DNA of 64,000 nucleotides from Stagonosporopsis chrysanthemi (taxonomy: Eukaryota; Ascomycota; Dothideomycetes; Pleosporales; Didymellaceae), in the NCBI GenBank assembly GCA_022560025.1, contig JAFISE010000112.1, positions 1 through 64,000 on the forward strand, in the 5' to 3' direction. The position numbers and the translations under genes are program-made. Below the pieces are notes generated by a model that ran no database searches, was not told the origin of the DNA, and saw only the letters and a list, made by a program, of their open reading frames with translations. This document shows positions 1 through 10,022 of this stretch, piece after piece. Within the stretch, counting starts at the first letter, position 1. Each line of letters opens with the position of its first letter.

Positions 1-75
<75 letters not shown>
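1..75. repeat. (AGT)25 microsatellite
   Basis: Twenty-five uninterrupted AGT triplets open the window. They are followed a few bases later by 21 consecutive C residues (83-103), which end one base before the PRP28 stop codon. The tract therefore lies in the 3' untranslated region of that gene. Confidence 0.97.
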
Positions 76-77
<2 letters not shown>

Positions 78-82
78 CTTTA

Positions 83-103
83 CCCCCCCCCCCCCCCCCC
101 CCC
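83..103. repeat. poly(C) run next to the PRP28 stop codon
   Basis: Twenty-one C residues on the + strand; the minus-strand transcript of PRP28 would carry poly(G) directly after its stop codon. It is the first of several long C runs in this window, all on the same strand. Confidence 0.95.
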
Positions 104-104
104 A

Positions 105-2378
105 CTACGTCAACACACTCTTCCCCTCCTTCCTCCGCCCGCCCTTCTGCTGCGCCGCCTCATGTTTCCTCAGCTCCTCAGGGACCTTACTAATCTGGCT
201 CTTGGACAGCATCTGCTTCAGGTCATACAGGACATCTGCATCCTCATTCCCGCAGAACGTGATGGCGACTCCGCTCTTGCCCGCGCGGCCCGTGCGCCCA
301 ATGCGATGCGTGTACGACTCGATGTTGGTGGCCATGTTGAAGTTGACGACGAGCGAGACGTCCTGGACGTCGATGCCGCGGCCGGCGAGGTCGGTGGCGA
401 CGAGGACGTCGACGCGGCCGTCGCGGAGGGAGAGGAGTGCGGCTTCGCGCTGTTCTTGCGTTTTGGAGCCGTGCAGTGTGACGGCGCTGAAGCCCATGTG
501 TTTGATGTCGCGCGCGATGGCGTCGCAGTTGCGCTTGATGTTGACGAAGACGATGATGGGGGCCGCGAACTCGCCAGAGTGCAGGATGTCGGAGAGGCGC
601 TTTTTGCGCTTTTCTTCGCCGGGGATGAATTCCACGCGCTGTTCGACGGTTTCGACGGCTTCGCCGGCGTTGCCGATGGTGACGATGGCGGGGCGTCGGA
701 GGTATTTGCGGGCGATGCGCTCGACGGCGGTCGGCATCGTGGCCGTGTACATCATGGTTTGGCGGTACATGCCGCGCTTCATGGCGTCCGGGTCTTCGGC
801 GAGGTCGGTGTCGGGTTTTTCGTTGCCGACGGGGAGGGCGTCGAGGATCTTGTTGACGGGCTCCTCGAAGCCCATGTCGATCATGCGGTCGGCTTCGTCC
901 ATGATCACGTAGGCGCACTGCGAGAGAACGAGGACGCGGCGCTCGATGCAGTCGACGAGACGGCCGGGGGTGGCGATGATGATTTCGCAGCCGTCGCGCA
1001 TCTGGAAGGCTTGCTCTTCGATGGAGTGGCCACCGACGATGACGGCGGTCTTGAAGCCGAGGGGGTTGGCGAACTTCTTGGCCTCGACTTCGATCTGCTG
1101 CGCCAGTTCGCGGGTCGGGGCGAGGACAAGAGCGTAGGGGCCGTCGTTGCGGTTCGCTGCGCCGAGAGGAGGTAGCTGGGAGATGTAGACGAGAAGTGGC
1201 AAGATGAAGGCTGCTGTTTTACCAGAACCTGTGACGGCGACACCGATCAAATCGCGGCATTGCAGGGCAATAGGAATGGCAGCGCGCTGGATGGCCGAAG
1301 GCTCATTATAACCAACCTGGTCCACAATCCGCATGAGGTTGTCCGGTAAGCCGGCTTCCTGCCAGTTGCGCATGGGGTTGGGTATCGCACCGCCCTTTGT
1401 GGCAATGTTGAAGTCCTCCTTGAAGATGCGCCAGTCGCGCTCGCGCATGTGCTCCAGTTTCTTCTCGCTCCAGTGCTTGTCAAGCTGTGCGCGGCTGCCG
1501 TCCTCCTTCCGCCGCCTCTCCATCTCGAGGATGGCCTCGGCGCGCGCTCGCCCAGACTCAGGGTCGCGCTCGATCATGGCCTCGATGAACTGCTGTGTGC
1601 TGCGCTCTGTCATGTCCTCTGTGAAGCCGCCCAGCTTGCCGCGCCCGAAGAAGTTGGCCTCAGCCTTTTGCTGGTAGATGGGGTTGTAGTCGTAGCTGGT
1701 GTCCTCCTCTTCGTTCCACTCAAAGTTGAACTTCTTCTCTGTTGTGCGCTTGCGCTTCTTCTTCGCCGAAAACGTCGACTGGTTCTGCTCGGCGCCCATG
1801 TACCGCGTCCTGGTCAAGGCAGCCTCCGTATCCTCGGGCGGCGGTCGCTTGCCTCCCTTCTTGTCCGGCGCAGGCGGAGGCGCCATGTCTCTGCCCTTCG
1901 GCCCATCCCGTCCTTGCCCTTGGCCTTGTCCAGTCGGGGCGTCGTACCTCATAGACCGCGGGCCAGTGGGTATCGAAGATGTGCCGTTCTGTGTCCCGTT
2001 GCGCGTGCCATTGGATGCGTGCCCATTCTGTGCTGCTCCGTTCCCATTCGCCGCTGCACCCGCGCCCTCACGCCTTTTCCGCGCATCTTCCACCTCCTTC
2101 TGTCGCTTCTCCAGCGCAAGGCGCTCCCGCTCTGCTTTGGAGAGGAACTTTGGCTTGGCGGCAGCGGCCTCTTTCTCGCGCTTTGCTTTGAGGATGTCGT
2201 CTATGCTCGGCGGCTGCTTCTTCTGTGACGCCCAGCCTTTTTTCACCTTCTTTGGCAGCAGCGCTGGGCCGAGCGACTCTTCCTCTGGCGGTGGCGGGGG
2301 TGGGGGCGCATCCGAGCTGGGCGGCGGCGGGGGCGGAGCGTCGTCGAGCGGAGGTGGAGGCGGTGGTGGATAATCCAT
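105..2378 (-). CDS. PRP28: Pre-mRNA-splicing DEAD-box ATP-dependent RNA helicase PRP28
   Basis: Intronless gene of 757 aa. PRP28 (human DDX23, U5-100K) is the nuclear helicase that helps exchange U1 for U6 snRNA at the 5' splice site. The N-terminus has poly-proline runs (residues 4-31), a charged Lys/Glu/Arg helix and a Gly/Asn-rich linker. The helicase core starts near 357 with a Q motif (GYNEPSAIQ). The P-loop AVTGSGKT is at 381-388, PTRELAQQ at 421-428, TPGRL at 470-474, DEAD at 494-497, motif III as TAT at 545-547, ATDLAGRGID at 661-670 and HRIGRTGRAG at 691-700. TAT instead of SAT is, as I recall, the PRP28/DDX23 form. I chose the ATG at 2378 because it gives the MDYPPPPP start. The frame stays open upstream only to a GTG, which is probably leader. 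Confidence 0.95.
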   Translation of the reverse strand: MDYPPPPPPPLDDAPPPPPPSSDAPPPPPPPEEESLGPALLPKKVKKGWASQKKQPPSIDDILKAKREKEAAAAKPKFLSKAERERLALEKRQKEVEDARKRREGAGAAANGNGAAQNGHASNGTRNGTQNGTSSIPTGPRSMRYDAPTGQGQGQGRDGPKGRDMAPPPAPDKKGGKRPPPEDTEAALTRTRYMGAEQNQSTFSAKKKRKRTTEKKFNFEWNEEEDTSYDYNPIYQQKAEANFFGRGKLGGFTEDMTERSTQQFIEAMIERDPESGRARAEAILEMERRRKEDGSRAQLDKHWSEKKLEHMRERDWRIFKEDFNIATKGGAIPNPMRNWQEAGLPDNLMRIVDQVGYNEPSAIQRAAIPIALQCRDLIGVAVTGSGKTAAFILPLLVYISQLPPLGAANRNDGPYALVLAPTRELAQQIEVEAKKFANPLGFKTAVIVGGHSIEEQAFQMRDGCEIIIATPGRLVDCIERRVLVLSQCAYVIMDEADRMIDMGFEEPVNKILDALPVGNEKPDTDLAEDPDAMKRGMYRQTMMYTATMPTAVERIARKYLRRPAIVTIGNAGEAVETVEQRVEFIPGEEKRKKRLSDILHSGEFAAPIIVFVNIKRNCDAIARDIKHMGFSAVTLHGSKTQEQREAALLSLRDGRVDVLVATDLAGRGIDVQDVSLVVNFNMATNIESYTHRIGRTGRAGKSGVAITFCGNEDADVLYDLKQMLSKSQISKVPEELRKHEAAQQKGGRRKEGKSVLT

Positions 2379-2846
2379 GCTGCAGGAAACCTCGATGTGA
2401 CTGGGCGTGGGTAGCAGAGAGGCGACTGTCCCGGTGTGCGTCGGGGTGGGTATCGGGTCGCCTGGGGTTGTTGTTGCAGTTGCAAGGGTCGCGCGTGAAA
2501 GTTTCGAGCTCGTCGTTGGAGCGCGAATGCGATACGATAGAAGGCGATTAGGCACGGTTCACGTGCACGTCACTCGATGACTATACACCATGGAGCCTCA
2601 ACAGCAAGATTTACACTTTAATTACTGTCATAATTGCACGGCAGAGTCTCATCTCAGGTAGTGACCAATCTATTGCAGCTCTACCCTGCACCATGCTCCC
2701 GTGAGCATCCATAGCAGCATCCATGTGATACAAATGCCGTGCATGTCATGTCGTAATGTTGAAGCCTCCTGCCTGGTGCCTGTCGCACGCCAGCCTCGGC
2801 CTCGAGGTCGTAGATGTCGTAGCGCCACCGCGTTCCATCGCCCCAC
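2379..2846. other. intergenic: PRP28 upstream region and PUP3 3' region
   Basis: 468 bp between two minus-strand genes. It should hold the PRP28 promoter and the PUP3 3' UTR. I see no open frame with coding character and no repeat. Confidence 0.6.
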
Positions 2847-3613
2847 TCAGTCCTGCCTGCCCTTCAATAACCGCTTGGTGACCTTGTCCTTCTCGATGAT
2901 GTAGACGTGGGCGCCCCAGCCGGACAGCGCGTCGCGGTCGACGGCGTTCAGCAGCGCTTGTGAGACGGTCTCGAAGAGATCCTCAGGGCCCTGTCCTGAG
3001 TTAGCCGAAGACTGCTATGCCTTGCAATCTACATGAACCCACCAGATCCGGCTCCCACAGGCCCTCGCATGTGCCAAACAGCTGGTCGCTCGCCGTTCCG
3101 CTGACAATAAAGTCCTTTGCAAAGTCGATGCACCCAATGCTGTCGAAGCCGCAGATGAAGGGCTTCCCCGTTGTCTGGTTGATGCCCGCAATGACGGGGC
3201 TGACAAAGTACGGGCCGAAGCGCTTCTCGTACAGCGACGACGACACGAGGTTGGCCATGGTCTGGGGCGCGATGTTGCGCTCCTCGCGCAGGCGGTACAT
3301 GTTGACTTTGTAGCGGAACAGGTCGGACACGGTCGACACGTCCGTGGCCAGGCCCGTCAGGCCCAGGAAGACGTCGCCGTACTGGAAGATCTTGGGGAAG
3401 TTGTTGCTCACTGTGAGCGCTTGCATGCCGAGGCGCAGGTCGCAGGCGATGGCGACGCAGTCCTTGCCGACCATGGCCACGCAGGCACCGCCGTCTGGTG
3501 TGGTTAGCCTACAGGACGTCGTGTGTTTGCGGGGCCATCGTACTTATCGAGAACGGGGACGACTGGCGCTGTTAGCTATGCACGAGATGCCACGGCGTGG
3601 GGGAGCTCACCAT
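2847..3613 (-). CDS. PUP3: 20S proteasome subunit beta type-3
   Basis: Four-exon gene, 205 aa, the normal length for beta3. Exons on the minus strand: 3613-3611, 3562-3544, 3494-3043 and 2990-2847; introns of 48, 49 and 52 bp carry CTAAC-type branch points. The product begins MSSPFSINGGACVAMVGKD and ends KGRQD. It is a non-catalytic beta-ring subunit: it keeps the NTN-hydrolase fold but lacks the exposed N-terminal catalytic threonine, as expected for beta3. Landmarks are VAIACDLRLGMQ and GLATDVSTVSDLFRYKVNMY. The first coding exon is only the ATG and the second is 19 nt; both are needed to recover the conserved N-terminus, which supports the model. The gene is divergent from mL59 with 311 bp between start codons. 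Confidence 0.93.
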
Positions 3614-3924
3614 GGCTGTGTCTGTATCCTGGCAACCTCCTTGGTCGTGTGTAGTGTCTCCGCCGGAATGCGTGAAGGTACCCTGAAGGCGATAGACGGT
3701 GTGAAAGCAAAAAAGGCGGGGGGAGGGGGGGACGGGGAGGGGACGATGCGGTTGATGATGCTCAAGGTAGCAACAGCTAACGCGGCGAGAGCTCGGTCGC
3801 CCGCCAACCAACACGGCGCGCGCTACCAGTCGTCGCTTCTCCGCCTTGGCACCAAAAGTTCCCATCCACCAAGTACAACGCGCGCATATCCATCCCGCAC
3901 CGCAGTGCCCCCCACCCCTCCGAC
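3614..3924. promoter_or_regulatory. bidirectional promoter region PUP3/mL59
   Basis: The 311 bp between the two divergent ATG codons must hold both promoters. It includes a G-rich patch near 3717-3742. I looked for the yeast proteasome element GGTGGCAAA and did not find it here. Confidence 0.6.
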
Positions 3925-4600
3925 ATGGCGACACCGCAGACCGTCGAGCTCGCAAAGACGCTGCCCCCGCGGCTGCTGCGCTTCTTCCAGCGCTACCCGC
4001 CGCCCCAGCTCTTCCCATCCATCACATCGCAAATCGCCGCGGCCCCAGACACAACATCCACCACCACCACCACCACCACCACCACCACACCACCCACCGA
4101 CGCCAATGCGCCTATCACACAGACCCCCCCACCAGACGTCTTAGCCAGCCCAAGCAGCCCCGCAGCCGCCGACGCCCTCCCTTTCCCGAACCCATTCCAG
4201 CCGACCAAAAACTTCACCACGGGGCGCTGGCACGGCCCCGTCTACGGGCTGCGCAAGCAAGCCGACCTTGTGAAGCTAGCGAGCGCGCATGGCGTGGTGG
4301 ATTTGCTGCCGTGGACGATCAAGAAGCCCGGCGAGAAGGAGGCGCGGCGCCTGGAGCGCGGGCTGACGGTCAAGGGCACGGGCGAGGGCCAGAAGGTCAA
4401 GGGAAAGCTGTGGGAGAGGACCATGAAGGGCCGTCTGGAGATGAGGAGGCAGGCTATGCTGGATATGCCCCGCTTGATCCAGGAGTGGAAACAGGTATGT
4501 GCATTGTGCGAGCTGTGCTGGAGTGGGCGTGCTGACCGTCTTGCAGAAAGGTCATGGTCGTGGATGGAAGAAGTGGCCGAGCGGGAAGGCAAAGAGGTAG
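3925..4600 (+). CDS. MRPL25: Mitochondrial large ribosomal subunit protein mL59 (MRPL25 family)
   Basis: Two exons (3925-4494, 4547-4600), 207 aa; the 52-bp intron has a GTATGT donor and a TTGCAG acceptor. The product is a structural protein of the fungal mitochondrial large ribosomal subunit. It starts ATPQTVELAKTLPPRLLRFFQRYPPP, typical of fungal mL59. A low-complexity Thr stretch (ACC triplets, near residues 43-55) and a Pro/Ala linker follow. The conserved basic C-terminal half has the NPFQPTKNFTTGRWHGP and GLRKQADLVKLA segments and ends KKWPSGKAKR. The final 17 residues come from the second exon; without the splice the frame runs into unrelated sequence. The N-terminus is probably the mitochondrial targeting region. 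The gene is divergent from PUP3. Confidence 0.88.
4030..4092. repeat. ACC/CCA trinucleotide repeat inside mL59
   Basis: A run of (ACC)n encodes a threonine tract. It is in frame and in a poorly conserved linker, so length changes would be tolerated. Confidence 0.85.
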
Positions 4601-4997
4601 ACGGATCCAAGGGGACTGGCTTGGAGCAGGATTTGCTCTGGGCTTGTGTATATCTATGTGTTGGGATGGTGTGTTGGGATGGTGGAGCATATTGCCATGG
4701 CGTTCAAGCAGGTCGACGTCGACGTCGACATCGACATCCTGCTTTGTATCATATCAGGGAGTGCATGTGTGAGGAAGAAAGGGCTACCGCGATGCAGCAA
4801 CAAATATCCATTGATCATCTACAAAGTCTTGAACGTGTGCTGTGTGCTGAAGTGGGGTATCCTAGTAGTGCAGCGAGTCCTCATCCTAACAATGCCTGCA
4901 AGCAGAAAAGTTAAACGCCTTCATGCTGTCGTAATGGCTACAAAGCCCGCTCTCGTTGCCGAAGCATCAAATGTCGGTCGACTAACCAATCAACCTC
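4601..4997. other. intergenic: convergent 3' ends
   Basis: 397 bp between the mL59 stop and the stop of the convergent minus-strand gene. It contains a short GTCGAC/ATCGAC tandem (about 4709-4737). No coding signal was seen. Confidence 0.6.
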
Positions 4998-5978
4998 TCA
5001 CATAACCATCTCCTCATCGGCGTACATAGGCTGCTGGAAGCCATACTCCCGCGCGTACGCGAAAGCGCCGTAGTTGTTCTCCATGTTGGAGATGCTGTCG
5101 TCCTTCTGCCACAACCCACTGCCACCAACACTGTTATACACCGGGTCTGTTGCCTGGTTGTAAGTAGTCTCCTTCGCTGACTGCTCGTACTCGCGCTTTG
5201 CGAGCATGTCATAGCCAGACATCATGTACGGCTCGGCGACCTGTGGTGAGGCACTGAGCTCACGGGCTTTCTGCTGCTCTTGCTGCGTCCGCTCGTAGCG
5301 CAACTTCGCCATAGTCTCTTCTTGTGCCAGACTCGTAGGGGGCCAGTCGTACAGCTGTCTCGACAGATTGTACTCCGTGTCTGCTGGGTAACCCTGACGG
5401 CCCTGTGGCGGTGAGATGCGCCATAACTCGAGCAGCCGTAATCGCTGGTCATCATCTGCATTCTGGAAGAGCTCGATTTGGGATGGGAACAGTAACTCAG
5501 GGTTGATGCTGTTACGCAGGAGAATCGCCCCTAACTCAGAAAGCTCGATGTGCCTCTTCGCTGGAGGTTCAGAGACGCTGCGAGTTGGTACAACATGGTG
5601 TGAATGCGTGTAGTGGCTCGAAGCATAGACTATCGTCTTGGGTGCTTCTGGCTCCATGTGCTGCTGGACTGGCTCAGGCTGCTGCTGCTGCTGCTGCTGC
5701 TGCATCTGCTTTGGTGCATTCTGAGACAGGTGCATATTAGCCGCGAACAGCTGTGTGAGCTCGTCCTGCTGCATCTTTGCTTCTTCCTCGACTTTTGATC
5801 GAACGTTGATGCCCGTTGATATTGAGCCACACTATGACGTAATGGTCAGTTTATCGACATGTCAGGTGGTGGACGATCTTACGTGTGAGCAGGCAATATT
5901 CTGGGAGAAGGCTGATGGGCTGTAGGGTACAGCTGTGTTATAAGTACAGTCGCAGTAGTGAACGAGCATTGGCTGCAT
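4998..5978 (-). CDS. Uncharacterised protein with CxC...CxxC N-terminus and poly-Gln
   Basis: I do not recognise the family. Two exons (5978-5883 and 5831-4998) give 309 aa; the 51-bp intron runs from GTAAGA to CATAG. The splice joins a 32-residue N-terminus holding C9, C11 and C30 to a fourth cysteine that is the first residue of exon 2 (C33). The pattern CDC...CSHC could bind one zinc ion. Next come a Glu/Lys helix, seven to eight Gln (CAG repeats near 5684-5703), and a conserved-looking core from ELGAILLRNSINPELLFPSQ to LLELWRISPP with a following YDWPPTSL segment. The last third is Tyr/Asn/Gln-rich and ends DEEMVM. The frame around the splice reads as coding on both sides, which is why I prefer it to the single-exon start at 5774. 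A further upstream exon is possible. Confidence 0.6.
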
Positions 5979-6979
5979 CTGTTGATACAGGTACGGTCGC
6001 CGGCAGTGCAAGGGTTGGCTGAGTGTGATGGTCCGCCAAATGCACCAACTTGTCGAAAACAGACGTCAGTATTGACTGTGGCAGGGTATTCGAACAGGCT
6101 TATGAGCTTGAGATTGTCGAGCTGGATCCTGAGAGAAGTGTCGATACAGTATTGCAGTTTGGTGACGCTTGGCAAATTCGGTTGGGCGCTGATGACGGGA
6201 CCTGCAACAACGGCGTCTTTGTTGGAGCTCTCCACAGGCGTCTGGGCTAAGAAAGGGGCTGCGGCGTCAGTAACAGGGAGACAGACGCAATGCGGAGGAC
6301 GATTGTGAGAGGGCAGCCAGGGGCGGCGAGGCTGTAGTTCTATAAGTACCGTGTAGCGCGCAGGTGATGGGTCATGCGGTTGGGTCCGCGTAGAGAAAAA
6401 GACGGGATGATTTCGTCGCCCACGTCCAGTTAGCAGCAGCTCGAAACATAAACCATTCGGCTAACAGGCGGAGAGCCAATGGGTCGCAGCTGGAGCCTGC
6501 AAATTGTGTCGACAACTCATCAAACGTGCTGAAGCGGAGCCAGTCTTCGAGGCGGCCTGGATCACGATTGGATCGCTACGGCTGAAGGCGCGTGAGAGCT
6601 CCGGTGTGGAAGCTACTCGCCGATGCTCTTGCGGACAGTGTCAGTGTCAGTATTGCTGGGTATCAGTAGCCAGCAGCCCCTGGCGAGATCTGTTGCATCG
6701 CTGAACCAAAAGTGCCCCTCGTCCGGGCACATGGCGGGGGTTATGGGGCGGGTTCTGCCTGAATGCTCAGGCGCCACATTACTGAGCAAGGGCCACTGCG
6801 CGCTAGCTCGAAGGCGCTGTGAGCTCCAACACGCAACGCAACTGCCTGCATCAACACCATCACCGAGCTCCGCAGATCAGCCCGCATTCCACCCACGCAA
6901 TCACTTTCGTCGACCAGCTTCGTCCGCACGCTCGAAGCACTCTGCATAGACCTCTACATTCACACCCCTCGCCTCCGCC
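5979..6979. other. intergenic, possibly with an upstream exon at 5990-6245
   Basis: 1 kb between divergent genes. The minus strand at 6235-5879 is open for more than 110 codons with no ATG start, and an acceptor-like TTCTTAG lies just upstream near 6249. This may be an extra 5' exon or leader of the neighbouring minus-strand gene. The rest should be promoter sequence for PRE10. No other structure was recognised. Confidence 0.4.
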
Positions 6980-8004
6980 ATGGTCAGCCCCGCCGCCGCC
7001 GTGTTTGCGCATCATCCATGCTAACAGCTACGCAGACGTCGATAGGCACGGGTTACGACCTGTCCAACTCGGTCTTCTCTCCTGATGGCCGTAACTTCCA
7101 GGTACTCTCTCTGCATTGCAATGGCCCAAGTGCAACAGCTTACTCTTCCAGGTCGAGTACGCGGTCAAGGCGGTAGAGAATGGCGGCACAGCAGTCGGAA
7201 TCAGGTGCAAGGATGGCGTCGTCCTGGCTCTGGAGAAGCTCGTCACCAGCAAGCTGCTCAAGGCAGGCGCCAACAAGAGGATAGCAACAGTTGACAGGAA
7301 CATGGGCATTGTCTCCTCAGGTCTCCTCCCCGATGGTCGCCACTTCGTCTCCAGAGCCCGCGACGAAGCGGCCCAATGGCGGCAGTTGTACAAGGCGCCC
7401 ATCCCCGTTGCCTCGCTCGCCGACCGCATGGGAAGCTATGCTCAAGCATACACCCTCTACTCCAGTGTGCGCCCCTTTGGTATTACAGCCATCCTTGCCG
7501 GTTGGGACTCGGAAGCAGAGCTGCCCGTAGACGCACAAGTGGGTTCAGGGCCAAAGGCCGGCTCGGGCGGCAAGAAGGAGGGCGCGAAGCACGGTGGGCC
7601 TTCTCTGTACATGATCGAGCCGAGTGGTCTGTACTGGGTAAGTCGCTTTCTTCGATACACTTGCGCAGAACTAATGCGTGACACAGGGCTACTACGGCGC
7701 CGCTACCGGCAAGGGTCGCCAGGCCGCCAAGTCCGAACTCGAGAAGCTCAACCTCGCTGACGGTGAGCTGTCGCTACTCGATGGAGTCAAGGAGGCCGCA
7801 CGCATCATCTACGTCGCACACGATGACAACAAGGACAAGGAATTCGAGCTGGAGCTGACCTGGATCAGCAACCTGGACGGTCCGACCAAGGGCAGGCACG
7901 AGGAGGTACCGAAGGACATCAAGGAAGAGGCTGAGCGGCTGGCAAAGAAGGCGCTCGAGGGCGATGACGACGATGAGGAGGAGGAAGAGAAGATGCAGGA
8001 GTAG
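6980..8004 (+). CDS. PRE10: 20S proteasome subunit alpha type-3 (yeast alpha7)
   Basis: Four exons (6980-6982, 7036-7101, 7152-7637, 7687-8004) encode 290 aa. Introns are 53, 50 and 50 bp. The product begins MTSIGTGYDLSNSVFSPDGRNFQVEYA, the diagnostic alpha-subunit N-terminus that forms the gate of the 20S core. It continues with KLLKAGANKRIATVDRNMGI and EPSGLYWGYYGAATGKGRQ (across the last splice). A Gly/Lys insert near GSGPKAGSGGKKEGAK is unusual for the family. The tail is strongly acidic (DDDDEEEEE), a known trait of this subunit. The first coding exon is the ATG alone. Reading from a later in-frame ATG at 7018 would avoid that intron but would add MLTATQ; the branch point CTAACAG and acceptor CGCAG at 7021-7035 argue for the splice. 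Confidence 0.93.
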
Positions 8005-8383
8005 ACCATGGTCAGGGGCATCCCACACTACAGCATTGGCACACCATAGACGGTCAACCACGATAACGAACTGCTCAACGAAGCACAATTACGAAGCCCT
8101 CGCATCTGTTTCGCGTTCCATCCGCGTTTGTTCTATGAATTCCCATACTGACAAAACAGGCGGTGTGTATAAAGCCTTACAAAGACATCTGGCTCGAAGA
8201 TCAAGCCTGTCTGACACGAGCGTTGTTCTGCCGAAAGTCGCAGCTAGCGGATTGAGTGGGGCAGTGCGTCATTCACCAGTCAAACGCCGACAACCACCTC
8301 GTGGCCATTAAAACCCATGCTCGACCAACAACCATATTATTTTAGAGACCCCTCAATCTGAATGAACGCTCTGTAAACTCAAC
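8005..8383. other. intergenic
   Basis: 379 bp between two tandem plus-strand genes: the PRE10 3' UTR and the promoter of the phosphatase-like gene. No further feature was seen. Confidence 0.6.
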
Positions 8384-9215
8384 ATGCCGCCGACACTCAT
8401 CCTCATTCGCCATGCACAAGCACTGCACAATGCAACCAGCGACTGGGTACGCTTCGGCCATGTAGTCAGAGTCACCATATCATCAATCCCCTAACACACC
8501 ACAGTCCATCCACGACCCCCCACTAACCGACCTTGGCCGCCAACAAAGCTCTGAATTGCACTCGAGCCTGAAAGCAAGCGAGCTCGCCAACAAAACCTCC
8601 CTCATCGTCGTAAGCCCCATGCGCCGCACCCTAGAAACCATGACCATCGGCCTGGACTTCCTAATCAAAAAGGGCGTCCCCGTGCTGCCCGACGCCAACT
8701 GGCACGAAAACGCCGACAAGCCCTGCGACACGGGCAACCCCATGGACGTCATCTCCAACGAGTTCCCGCAGTACGATTTCTCCGCCGTCGACCCCCTGTA
8801 CCCGGACAAGACGAGCCATCTCGCCACGAATCCCTATGCGTTTACGCAGAAAGCGATCCTGGCGCGCGGACAGACGTGTCTCAGGGATTTGTATGCCAGG
8901 CCTGAGGAGGTTATTGCTGTTGTGACGCATTCGGGGTTTTTGCGCACCGCGGTGTGTAATCGCATGTTTTTCAATGCCGACTGGCGTGTTTTTGACTTTG
9001 ATGAGGAGGAGATGGAGAGGCAGGGGCGGTTTGTGTTGAAGGAGTGGGAGGAGACGGAGCAGCGGGGAGGTGGGATGGGGAGGAGTGATGTCGGCGTGTT
9101 TGGGATTGTGGAGGGGGATTTCCCGCCTGAGGTCCAGGACGGGGTGGAGAGGGAGCCGCAGGTTGAGGAAGTGGAGGAGGCGAATAAGCAGATTCCGGCG
9201 AAGAAGAGTGCGTAG
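8384..9215 (+). CDS. Histidine phosphatase superfamily (phosphoglycerate-mutase-like) protein
   Basis: Two exons (8384-8446, 8505-9215), 257 aa; 58-bp intron with a CTAACAC branch site. The catalytic RHA motif is at residues 9-11 (LILIRHAQALHN). The second arginine lies in SPMRRTLET, the acidic residue in WHENADKPCDTG, and the second catalytic histidine in VVTHSGFLR. These residues define the branch of small-molecule or protein phosphatases that use a phosphohistidine intermediate. The arrangement matches fungal single-domain PGM-like proteins related to yeast YKR043C/PMU-type phosphatases rather than glycolytic mutase. No signal peptide is visible, so it is probably cytosolic. The substrate cannot be told from sequence. 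The C-terminus is Glu/Val-rich and poorly conserved in appearance. Confidence 0.85.
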
Positions 9216-10022
9216 GTGTCGAGGGTTGAAAGGTTGAAGGGTGGTGTGGTGATAGATCGGTGGGTTAGACTTGCATAGACGAGTGGTCCAAGAAAGTCAT
9301 AGGCAGCGTTATAAAACTATGCAGCTGCTAACTCACATCAACATCTGTACACTCGAAGGCTCATGGAGACTCGGAATATTGCTCGCTCATTGCCAAGTGT
9401 GCTCACGAAGCGCAGGAGTAGCTCAAATGTTCAAGTCACTGGTGGAGGACTGTAGGTGAGAGAGTTCGCTAAGAGATGCACAGCCTTTTGAGGCACACTT
9501 GCAGACCTTTGCTCAAGCAATCTGTTGTGTTTTAGAAGCCCGGCCGTATCTCAATCTTCGGTGATGCTTTGGCTCCTTGCTTGTTGAGCTATGTGTCAGT
9601 GAAAGGCAGCTTTCGAAGGCGGGAAGTGCGCCTGCGTGGGAGGGCAGAGGTGCACACACAACAAAGTCAAAATCTAATGCCGATATATTGTTTTGAATTC
9701 AACGTGCTGTCATCAACAAAACGTTGGTCGCAATCAGTACGAAGTACTAAGCGAGATGTCTCCCTTAGTCCACGCGTTGATACGGTGGATGGTTGTGATT
9801 TTTTTTGGGATACTTCCCTCTAGCTCTCGAACTGTCGCGAGTTCGAAGTGCGTATAGGTTATCGTTTTTGCGTTGTATTCTCTTTTTGCTGCATAGACTT
9901 ACTTTCACTTGCCTTCACACAAACGTAAGGCCGCGTTTGTGCCGGCGTAGAGATTATTGCCGCCCGCCACACCTGTTTTTGTTTGCTATCTTGACTCGAG
10001 CTCGGTATCTCTACTTTTAGCT
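9216..10022. other. intergenic
   Basis: 807 bp of AT-richer sequence. No open frame with coding character, no repeat and no recognisable RNA gene. It presumably holds the promoter of the next plus-strand gene. Confidence 0.55.

Noticed and set aside
162..2228. Long plus-strand frames opposite PRP28
   Set aside because: Antisense shadows of the helicase gene, rich in Asp/Val/Ala, without family features.
5630..5830. Start MAQYQRASTFDQKSRKK for the orphan gene
   Set aside because: It is in a different frame from the long Gln-rich body; the spliced model keeps the body frame.
7018..7035. PRE10 start at the ATG of 7018
   Set aside because: It would add MLTATQ before the conserved TSIGTGYD and would ignore a well-formed branch point and acceptor at the same place.
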